Source of the DNA: Plantago major
Taxonomy: Eukaryota; Streptophyta; Magnoliopsida; Lamiales; Plantaginaceae
NCBI GenBank assembly: GCA_026545765.1
Contig: CM048842.1
Location: 26,078,667 to 26,142,666, forward strand
Length of the DNA stretch: 64,000 nt
Direction: 5' to 3'
In this document: positions 22,294 through 34,229 of the stretch, piece by piece
Position numbering within the stretch: position 1 is the first letter of the stretch
Layout of the letters: the number at the start of each line of letters is the position of its first letter
Position numbers and translations under genes: made by a program
The notes under the pieces: model-generated
What the model saw: the letters and a program-made list of their open reading frames with translations, nothing else
The model's database searches: none
Told to the model about the DNA's origin: nothing

Positions 22294-25200
22294 ATGGCTC
22301 CAAAACGTGCTCTTACCCAGAAATCCCAAGATACTACCTCTGGTACTGCTGAAAAGCAAGCACCAGTGTTGGTTATCACGAACAATCGATTGGCAGGAGA
22401 CTTCAACCTGATCATTGGACTTCAAATCACAGGATGATTTGGGGTGGTGCCATGATTGAAGAATACCTTACTGCTTCTATTGAAAATTAAGCTGATAGGA
22501 AGCTAATTCTTGGTATACTTTAAAAGGCACAAATCAAAGGTTTCCTGTCTGCTATTCCCAGTGGAGTTTCTTCACTGGATGTGTTGGAATTCTACAACAA
22601 TTCCAGGATTATTTCCTGTGTTTCTGAAGGCACGGAGATAGTGTCTATAAAATTAAAAGTTCAAGGAAAGGACATCCTTTTGAACTTGACAACTTTATGT
22701 GAGTTGTTTGAACTTCAAACTCTTGGAAATGATTTTGAAATAAACACCAAGGATGATGATCTCCTTGAAGGTGTAAAGAACTTTACAGTGATGTGTGTGA
22801 TCTTGAAAAATCAGATACACCCATCGACTTCAAACTTGCTGACATCAGAACTAGACATCTGTTTGTTCACTGGGATGTGTTGGCATGCATTCTTCACAGA
22901 TGCTTTGATGGTCTACAAGGTGATGCCGACCAGATAAGCCAAGAACGCTGGATGATGATGTTCTTGTTGAATCAACAGAACAAAAGGCTGGAAAACCCTT
23001 TCAATTGGGGGAAGTACACCTTTATGAAATTTGTGAAAAAGATTCAAGCCTTTGAGCCTAAAATCGTTAAGGGCCTTGCTGAGCCAAAAGCCACAATAAG
23101 CTATGGACTGAAGATATGTTTCTTGATGGAAAAGCTTGGCATTGAGCTCAGAGAGAAGGCTGGCATAGCCAACAGCATCCTGCTCTACAAATATGAGTAT
23201 ACAAACATGATGAAAAAGGTTACTGCATCTCAGAAAGGTTCCAAGAAACGAAAGAATGATGAGGTATCTCAGGGTTCCATTGCGAACAAAAAGCCCAGAA
23301 CTTCACGAAAGAAGTCTGCTGGCAAATCAAAAGGCATACCCATTGTGGATTTCGACTCTCAGATATCTGCCGTCACTGCTGATGAACTAATCAATGAAGA
23401 TGAACTCATCAATGCTGCTAAGTCCACTACTGATGAACTCATCAATCATGATAAAAGCAGTGAGAAACTTCAAACACTCTCTGCAGAAGTAGCAGGGATT
23501 GTTGATAACTCAGTCCCAGATTTCAATGAGGAATCTGAAGATGAGGGGGAAGAAATAATCCCCAAGGTTGCTGAAAGAGCAACTAGTTCAAAGGTTGCTG
23601 AAGAAGCAACTGTGTCCAAGGTCACTGGACAAAACACACCATCTGAGCAAGTAACACTTAAGCATATTGAAGATTCTCTGATGAGTGGCAACTTAGTGTT
23701 AGAGGATACTGCCATTGCCTCAACACTTAAAAGTCTGTCTCAAGTAGATCTGGAAAGGCCCCATACAGCATCACCTTCTTCATCCAGATCAGAATCACCA
23801 CACCAACCACAACAGTCAATAGTGGATGCTGCTGAGATGATACTTGAGTTACAACATGAGATACCAGCATCTTTCCTTGCTGAAGAAAATCCTGTAAAAG
23901 AGCAGGTTCCCCAACTCAATATGAGGGATCAAACTGAGGCATCTGTTCAGAATGATCAACCAGGGGAGGCAACAGAGTTGCACACTCAGGAAAGGTCTGA
24001 AGTACCTAAAACTTCAAACAAAGAAGCTGTAATGGAACAACAAGACCAAAGCATAGAAGGGTCACAAGTTCCAGAAACCATTCAGCCTAACACTGCTCAG
24101 GTAGCTGAATGGTTTAACTCTCTACTTGTGATATTTTGTGTTTATTAATCCTGTAATTTAATAAAATTTCTTTGTTACAGGCTGAATTAGAAACACAACA
24201 TCAAGAGGAAGCTGCAAAGCTTGCCTCAGAATCTGAGAAGGAGGCTTCCATAGCCTCACCACTTAAGGAACAGGAGCCTGTCTCACAGGTAGAAGATAGT
24301 TCCTTAAGATATAACATCTCAGATATGTGCTTTATAAACTTGACTAATACTCTGAAGTGTTTGTTTCTAATAGGCTCCAATTGAGAACATAAATGGAGAG
24401 ACTGAAAACTCTATCTCTTCAGAGAAGAATCCAGAGACTTCCAAGGTCTCTGAGAAACAAGTATCTAAACCTTCTGCAGAGAAGGTATTTCATTCAGATA
24501 CCTATAATCTTTAAAGACAAATCTCTGATCATTTTTCTCATACTAAAACTTTCTAGTTACAGGTTCAAAAAGAAGTAGAAGTTGATGGGGAATTGCCCAC
24601 TCAATCCCCGCAACCAATGGAAATTGATGAGGCATCAAAGCTTTCATCGCAAGAAAACCTTCCAGAGACTGCACAAGTCTTTGAGAGACAAGTATCTGAG
24701 CCTCCTATTGTGGAGGTAATTGACTTCTTAGATATCTGAAATTCTCTAACGTAGTTTTCCTGCTCAAATTTTCTAAGTGTTATGTTCTTAATCTCAAGTT
24801 CAAGCAGAAATAAAAATCATTGAGGATCAGACTTCGCAGTCTCCTCCTCATTTCCAAATATCTGAGGCACCTGGAACCTCAGTAGTCAAGTCATCTGAGC
24901 CTGTCACACAGGTAACTCAGATACCTTTCTACTCTAAAGCCCAGATATCTACCAAAGTTTTGAAACTAATTCAGAACTCTTTCTTTCAGGCTCAAACAAG
25001 TGTGTCAAAGGTCTCTGCTTTCTCAACAGAACACCTGCTTCCATGTTTCAAGAATCACAGTCTACCAAAGCATCTCAAGTGATTCAAGAAATGGCAGAGA
25101 CTCAGATGCTCTGATTTGACTGAAATAACAAGGGTCACTGATCACCCTACCAGAAGAGAAATAGCATTTGAACTTGAAAATTATGTCCATCCAATGTTCC

Positions 25201-27760
25201 CAACGGAGCAATATTCTTTTGCTTCTCTAATGCATAAGGACTTCATCAAGGAAGTGGCACACAAGCTCACTCAAGCCTTTGAAAAGGCAGATGGTCAGAC
25301 CATAATGGAGATGGCATTCAAGACAATCTTGCCCCAAGTCTCTACAAATCATACCCTCTGAGCAAGAAGAAGTAAATGGACAAATGATCACTATTCCAGA
25401 AGTGATCAATCTGGTTTCTGAAGATGAAGAAGAAAAGGAGACTGATGAGAATGATTATGAAGAACTTCCTTCTAACCATCAAAAGGATGAGGATGATAAG
25501 AAGGATGATGATGATGCCCCTGCACCAGGGACAGGAGGGATTGCACAAGGAAGCAATGCTTCAGTTGCTGAAAAGCACACTGAGAGGACATCAAAAAAAT
25601 CCCCACCTCCATCTCCTGATAAATCTACCCATCCATCTCCCCAACAAAAAGACTCTACTGAACAAGTAGTTGAGTACTCTGAGGACAACACTCAGAAAAT
25701 ATTGGATGCACAAGCCAGAGTTGCTCAACTCAAACAGTTGTTGGAGGAAGAACAACAGCTAAATCTTCAACTGGAAGAGAAGATAGCTAAATCCAAAGCA
25801 AAGCTCCAAAAGATTGAAGATCAAACCATCAAGGAAATGGAAGCTTATGCTGAAATGAAAGAACTCCAGCTTGTTGTTCAGGCAATTCTTTGAGGAATTG
25901 AATCTTGAGCAAAGTCGAAGACAAGCATGATGCTAAGGTCGCATCACCAAAAGATGTACCATCCTCCTCACTAAAGGAAAGAAGCCCATCTCGAGATGGT
26001 TCTTTGGACTAGAAAACATTGATGAAAATGTCCAAGAGGATGAAGATTACTGGGCTGATGACTCAGATGATGAAGAAGAGAAGAAATTGGCAGAACACCG
26101 AAATGAGCACTTGGTGGTGTCTCATTTGAAAAGGAAGTTGATTGCTCCTGAAATTTTCAACAAGCTGCCAAATGTCAACTCCAATGAATACTTGAACAGA
26201 TATCAAGTACTGGCTAAAATGAACAAGGAGTTGTCTTCTTAGGATGAAGCCGCCATTGCATCAGTCCCTGCAGAGATGAAGAAATTCACTGAGCTCATCA
26301 CTCAGAGAAGAACCAGTCTGGTCATTGCTCAGAAAGACCTAGGCATGGTTAGGGATGATGACCAAAACTTGGCTGCAAAAGCCTTTGAAGAGGCTAGCTA
26401 TGCTGCTAGAAAATCATATGCTATTCAAGGTCCACTAGCAGAGCTCACTGATAAGGACAATGGTCTTATCAAACAAAATCAGGAGCTCAAGGCTAATCTA
26501 GAAAAGTTGGTTGCTGCTTACAACTATCTGCAAGGCAACTTTGACTCCCTTTCAGAATCTTTTGTGATTCTTAGTAAGTCAACAATGACTAAGGGGGAAG
26601 GATTTCAAGGTGCTTGGAGAGGAAGAGGAAGAGAAAACAAAATAAAAACTGAACAACCACCTCTCAAAATAAATTAGCCCTCCTCCGATCGCTTGCTCTG
26701 AGATAGTGGCCTGACTCAAGAACTTCACGAAAAGGAATGACAACAAGGGCCAGGGCACAGAAACCTCCAAGGGGTACCAAGGCTCCAAGGAGAAGACAAG
26801 TGAAAGGGATTGATGAGTCTTCTGAAAAGAAGAAGAAGAAGAAGAAGAAGGACAAATCAAATCCGAGGGCAATGAAGAAGGCTGCAAATCACCCTACAAG
26901 AGAAATATGGAGGATGATGATGAAGATGAGGATAAAGATGAAGCTCCTCTTCACATAAAGAGAAAAAGGGTTGATAGCCTAACTGAGCCCTTAGCTGCAA
27001 AGCCAATAGCAGCTAAAATACCCTCTGGAAATACCAAGTCAATCCAGGGTGGTTCTTCAAGCAATCCCCCAAGGGAGAATTCAAGACAAAGAAGGAACAG
27101 GCTGAGAGCTGAACAAAGAAAACTTCAACTACCACTCAGGCATGAAAAAGCCAAGATTGAGTATGTGAAGACCATCAATGACTCCTCTGTCTACAGGTGC
27201 ATTAATCAGAAGAATGGCTACTGGATTCTGGAACTCAAGCACTTACTGGTAAATGAAAAAATTCCAAAACCAATCCATAAACAACTCATGGCATGGAGAA
27301 AAGACAAGCCAGTCTTGATTAACACCAACCACATCAAAGCCTAGTTGGATTTTGAAGTAATCAAGAGAATAGAAGCCATGAAGAAGTACCTCTCTGATGA
27401 TTGTCCTTATGGAAAGCCAGATGATGTGCATAGAATTTCCAACATCACTGGAGCAGGCACAAGAGCAAGACTTGTTGTGGAACCTATGAGTCTTTTTACA
27501 TGACTCAAGAGTAATACAAGGGTGACATAAGATATCTGAGGATCATATATTAATACTTCAAGCTATCAGATATCAGAATTGAGCATGCCTGGAAATGGGA
27601 AAACTATATGTGGGTCAAACACTTTGCCAAGAAGAGACCCACCAAAACCTACAAGGAAGTATGTGGATTTGCCAGAAACACTGAGATGATAGTTAGGACC
27701 TTGCTCTATGACTACTCAGATGATATCAAAAGGTTTGGGGATAGGGAATTTGCTAATTGA
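22294..27760 (+). pseudogene. Third ORF of copia A, intron-bearing, unknown function (broken)
   Basis: I do not recognise a named family. The ATG at 22294 (MAPKRALTQKSQ) is at the same place in B and E. Exon 1 encodes a globular segment of about 300 residues with conserved HWTSNHRMIWGGAMIEEYL, SLDVLEFYNNS and LADIRTRHL-VHW motifs, loosely like plant 'transposon protein' domains. A basic nuclear-signal-like patch (GSKKRK..., NKKPRTSRKKS), DELINA-type repeats and a P/Q/E-rich stretch follow. Five phase-0 introns then separate small exons (listed separately). The last exon, from 24990, is acidic (VSEDEEEKE), has a coiled coil at about 25690-25870, a lysine run near 26830, and ends about DDIKRFGDREFAN at TGA 27760. 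Stops and frameshifts occur at about 22430-22780, 25085, 25893, 26240 and 27342. No signal peptide or membrane segment is visible, so it is not evidently an envelope protein. Confidence 0.7.
24101..24989 (+). other. Five-intron cassette within the third ORF (element A)
   Basis: Introns 24101-24180, 24289-24373, 24485-24562, 24716-24797 and 24912-24989 (80, 85, 78, 82 and 78 bp), all GT...AG except the fourth, whose acceptor reads AA in this copy. Exons between them are 108, 111, 153 and 114 bp, all multiples of three, and all introns are phase 0. Exon ends repeat a theme: PETxxVxExxVSxP before the donor, and A/V-Q-x-E after the acceptor. Element E has introns in the same places with exon sizes 108, 111, 153 and 120 bp. 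Confidence 0.8.
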
Positions 27761-28131
27761 TCCATAGATCTGCTGTTGAAGACTTGAAGATTTTGAAGAC
27801 TAGTTTATTAGGATGTCTACTTGGAGCTTGGTTACTCATGTTGTCCTAGTTTACTATGTAATTTTGTATCTTGCTCACTGTCTGAAATGTTTTTTTTTAT
27901 TTATTAAGTTATCTATGAACTTTCCATGTAACATATCTGATGAACCTACTCTCAGATATCAATCTATAAAAAGATAACTTGTCAGCAAAGATCACACCTT
28001 GTGATTTGATTGATGTTTACTTTCTGCACTTAATTAGATGAATTGAAAAGATCATAACAAATGATTAAGTGTTGGAATGTTCCCTCTTCCAAGTTGTAAT
28101 AGGTTTTAAAGATAGTCATCGTTGACTGATC

Positions 28132-28144
28132 AAAAAGGGGGAAA
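28132..28144 (+). other. Polypurine tract of copia A
   Basis: AAAAAGGGGGAAA two bases before the 3' LTR; standard plus-strand primer position. Confidence 0.85.
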
Positions 28145-28146
28145 TT

Positions 28147-29752
28147 TGTTAGGAATATCTGTTTAGATTTTGATCAGCAACCTAATGACTTATCTTAGCT
28201 CAGAAAGGTGGTTAGTACTCTTGGTTCACTTGAACACTGTAAAAGAGGAAAATCACTAAGTATGTTAGTCTAGCAAAACTAGTATAGGATGTTAGGTCTC
28301 TGAATGTAACTTTTATATCTCTGAAGAAGACCAAGAAGAAGGCATCTGGCAGGAGAATTCAACAATTTTGAAGATTTGAAGACTGTGCAAGATTGCTAAA
28401 GACGAAGGAAATTGGTCTCATCAGATACCTATGTCCAGATATCTTAAAGAAATAAGTGTTTTTCAATAAACAAGTTTTGCAAAAGATATCTGAGAACACA
28501 AGGTTTCTGAACGAGGAAATGTGCCCACAGAAACCTACACTCAGATACCCTTGATAAAACTATGTTTCTAGGAAACAATGTTTCAACAGGTATCTGAAGA
28601 TGTGAAGGTCTCTGGAAAGGGACATGCAATGCTTCAGAAAGCGTGCATAGTTCCGTTGGCACTACAGGACAAAAATAGTACAATGCAATAAATGCACAGA
28701 CAGAGACATCTGAACAAAAGAGGAAATCTCATAAAAGAGACAACGTCTTCTGTAGTACTATTTTCTGATATCAATAGTTTGAGTTTGAATTGAGCCTAAC
28801 GGATACTATTCAAACGGCTTCAAATTCAACTATAAATATCACCACTTAGAATGTTTGAAATACACCTTGAACTTACACTAAACACACAGAACGAACTTAT
28901 TCATTCAAGCATACAAGCCGTCAACCTACTTACTCTTTAGCTTACAGTTGCGACTAAGCTCTTGAATTCTAAGTAGCACAAAAGTTCTAAGTGTCCTAAT
29001 CCTTAACAAGCATTGCTATCTGTGAAGGAGTTGAATCAAAAGATCAAGTATCTGAGTTTTATTCTCCAGAACATTTAACATAGACTTGGGTTAGTAAAGA
29101 ACATATCCCCACACATTCTGAAGTGTGTTAAGTGATTCTTGTTCTATAGAGTATTCAAAAATAACTGAAAAGTTAGTAAGACTACTCACCTGACAAACCA
29201 TCATAACCAACACCTTAAACGACGTGGAGTACAGGAAGTACTTAGTTTGGGAAACTAAGGAATAACTCCAAGGTTACTGAGCATAGGAAATACTTTGTTT
29301 GGGAAACTAAGGAATAGCTCAAAGGTTTCTGAGTATAGGGAGTACTTGGCTGGGAGCCGGGGAATAACTCAGGGGGAACACTTGGTTGGGAACCTAGTGT
29401 ATTTAGGAATCGAGAGATGATATTTGTAAAGTGAACTCAATTATCTGTCTTAGTGGATTCTAGGTCTGAGAAAGGCCGAAGTGGATTAGTTGAAGGATTA
29501 CGCCACCTTCAAATACCACTATAAAAGACGTGTTATTTACTTTCAGCAATTTACTTATCGTTCACTTTATCCTGCTAAGTATTTAAACACATTATATTTT
29601 GCTGAGCACGTTCACTTATCACAAAAAAGTCTTCCGCTCTCTGAAATTAAGTATCAGATATCTGAGAAAAATTGTGTTTATCAACAAAAAGCTGTAAAAG
29701 ACTATTCACCCCCCTCCTCCAGTCTTTTCCTTTGCCGTTATCTGGACCAACA
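28147..29752 (+). repeat. 3' LTR of copia element A
   Basis: 1606 bp, same ends and internal landmarks as the 5' LTR (TATAAATA 28831-28838; hairpin cluster about 29240-29400; end gaccaaca). The C-run near its end is shorter and interrupted (cccccctcctcc). Followed by ttatt. Confidence 0.95.
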
Positions 29753-31367
<1,615 letters not shown>

Positions 31368-31391
31368 GAGGTGGTCTTAGGAGAGACCACC
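31368..31391 (+). repeat. Left terminal inverted repeat of the MULE
   Basis: Contains GTCTTAGGAGAGAC shared with the right end. The left end is itself a hairpin: GGTGGTCT (31370-31377), six-base loop, AGACCACC (31384-31391). Similarity beyond the 14-bp core is patchy. Confidence 0.75.
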
Positions 31392-31522
31392 CTTAGATAA
31401 AGACCTAAGAGACTAAGTTTCATTAATTATAAAACAACCCCAAACAAATAACAAGCTACTAAAAACAACCCAACCCAACCAAGGGCCAGAAAGTGGGTAT
31501 TCGTAAACGGGTATACGGGTAT

Positions 31523-31531
31523 GTATATATA
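31523..31531 (+). promoter_or_regulatory. Candidate TATA box of the transposase gene
   Basis: gtatatatag after repeated cgggtata motifs, about 460 bp before the ATG at 31987. A similar cgtgggttaccgggtcatatgg block lies inside the other end on the minus strand (about 41815-41836), so the subterminal regions of the MULE look alike. Confidence 0.4.
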
Positions 31532-31986
31532 GTAAACCCAGCCCATAAAACACCACTTAATTCGCACACAACCCTAAGCAGCCAGCTGAAAAAAATCCTC
31601 TCTCTACAATTTCTCTCCCCTGCCGCCTGTAACCGCCGGAAAACAGCTCATTTTCGCCGGAAAAACAGCTCGAAACACTCCATGTTGACCTGGTTTCTAT
31701 GTAATCGAGCTAGAAGATATCAATTTCGACCTGTTCGACGTTGTTACTAATCGATCGAGCTCAGAAACATCAATATCGTAGTGAATTAATGTAAGCTCGC
31801 AATATCTCTGTTCTCGACGTGGTTTCTATTGTATTTGAGCTCGGATTCACTAATCAGCTCGATTGAATCTCTGTTCTTTTGTTTTCTGATGTTTCAAGCT
31901 CGATATGTAAAAAATTAAGGTGATTGTGTACTGATTCGATGTGTTCTCTGTGATTAGATCTGATTCGAGCAGTTCTCTGTGATTAG

Positions 31987-34084
31987 ATGGCAGAATCTGG
32001 TTCAAACAATTACAATGCTGAAGACGACAATGATTTGTATGAAAATGGTAATGTTTCTTATGGTTTACGTAATGTTTGTGATGATACATGCAAATTTTAG
32101 AGAGAACCCTGGCATTATTGTTATACATTATACATGTGATGTTCTCTGTCATTATAGCAATGCTACTCCTTATTCCACGTAATGTTTCTGATAATACATG
32201 AGAAAAATAAAAAGAAAAAATCCTTGCATGAGTGTAATACATTATTCAAGTGATGTTCTCTGTCATTATAGTAATGTTAATACTTATTCCACATAATGTT
32301 TCTGATAACGATTGATAAATTAAAAAGAAAAAACATGTCATGAGTGTAATACATTATACAAGTGATGTTCTCAGTCATTATAGCAATGTCACTTCATATT
32401 CAACGTAATGTTTCTGATAATACATGAAAAAATAAAGAAAAAACCAGGTTTGAGTGTAATACATTATACAGTTGATGTTCTCTGTCATTATAGTAATGTT
32501 ACTTGTGATTTCACGTAATGTTTCTGATTGAATGATCTCAATGTTTTTGTTTATAGACAATTCAAATAAAAGTGAAGCAAATGTATTCAACACACCAATT
32601 TGCACTCCAATAGGTAAAAAACAATTACAATTTCTCTAGTGTCTCACTTGATATTTTGCGTAATGTTCTTCTGAACATCTGTTGTTATTCTATATTACAG
32701 CTGTAAACTCTAATGGTGATACTGTAGAAACAAATGAGATACTGCCTATTGGCACCGTAGGTAATATTATTAAAATACTTTCTATTTAGATGATGTTCTT
32801 ACATGTTTGTTTAATGTTTCCTGCTAATATTTGTAATGTTATTTGACTAGAACATAATGAACCTGAGATTGATATGAGCCTTGCTGGCTGCCTAAAAGAC
32901 AGAATTGGAACTGTTGAGCAATTACATAATCTCTATAGGAAACATGCTTCATTGAAAGGCTTCTCTTTCAGAAAATCAACATCAAGACGTGATTTGGATG
33001 GGAAATTGGTTGAGAAGTACTTCGTATGCAGTTGTGCGGGGAGAACTAATGAAGTCAGCCCAGCTATAACCCCTAATCCTCCTGTTCCACTACTAGAAGG
33101 TGACATGCCCATGCCCAAACGGAGAAGAGGGAGGAAAAAGCAGGAAACAGTCACAAAAACTGATTGCAAGGCATGCATTAGAATGCAGTTTCATTCCAAG
33201 GTAAAACTTGTTTATTATATGTATAATGTTTGTATATATTTTGTTAATGTTTTATCTTAATAAATCGATGTTCTTAATAGATATGTTTAACAGTCTATGA
33301 TAATTTTTTTATTTGTATAATGTTATATGTTTATGTATATGATGTTCTGTGTTTAATTTGTGATGTTTAGGGGGAAGTAGCAAGTTTGAATGCATCTATT
33401 TTGAATGAAGATAAGACCAACATCTTCAAGGTGAAGACACACATAATAGATCATAACCACACTTTAACCAGACCAGCTTGGCAACACTTGCATAGAGTGG
33501 AGCATAATATATCCGGTGAAAAAGCAAAGGTCATTGAAGTTATGGATGATGCAGGATTGAAACCAACTGATGCATTCATGTATCTTGTGAAAAATGCTGG
33601 AGGACAAGAAAATGTTGGACACATATTAAAGGACCAACTCAACTTCATTACTCGCAAAAGAACAAAGGACATGGGTGGTGCGGATGCACAAAAGGTGCTT
33701 AATCTCCTCAGGTGTAGACAAGAAGAGGATCCAATGTTCTATTTCAGTCCAAAGTTGGATGAAGATGGAAGGTTATGTTCGTTGTTTTGGCGGGATTCGA
33801 TGATGAGGGATGACTATCTTCTTTATGGAGATGTCATGATATTTGACACAACGTATAGGACGAACAAGTATGGACTGATATGTGCTCCATTTGTTTGCCT
33901 CAACAACCATTGGAACAACGTAATGTTCGGTTGTGCTTTCATAGCAAATGAAAAAACAGAAACATTCATATGGCTGTTTGAAGAGTTTCTTAAATCAATG
34001 GACAACAAGAAGCCAGAAACTATATTCACAGACCAAGATTTTGCAATTTCCAAGTCCATCGAAATGGTACACACACACACACAC

Positions 34085-34126
<42 letters not shown>

Positions 34127-34172
34127 GTGTGTGTACTTCAAGTCCATCGAAATGGTACACACACACACACAC

Positions 34173-34229
<57 letters not shown>

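Larger units (their letters stand above)
4506..29752 (+). mobile_element. Sirevirus-like Ty1/copia retrotransposon, element A (hosts a nested Athila)
   Basis: The element is bounded by LTRs 4506-6116 and 28147-29752, both starting TGTTAGGAATAT and ending GACCAACA. It is flanked by ttatt at 4501-4505 and 29753-29757, a 5-bp target duplication, although the site is a (tta)n tract so chance is not excluded. Internal order is primer site, gag (zinc knuckle then coiled coil), protease, integrase, reverse transcriptase, RNase H, structured spacer, intron-bearing third ORF, polypurine tract. Integrase before RT places it in Ty1/copia; the large size and third ORF after pol resemble Sireviruses. Without the nested 9215-bp Athila and its 5-bp duplication it is about 16.0 kb. 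Many stops and frameshifts make this copy non-autonomous. Confidence 0.93.
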
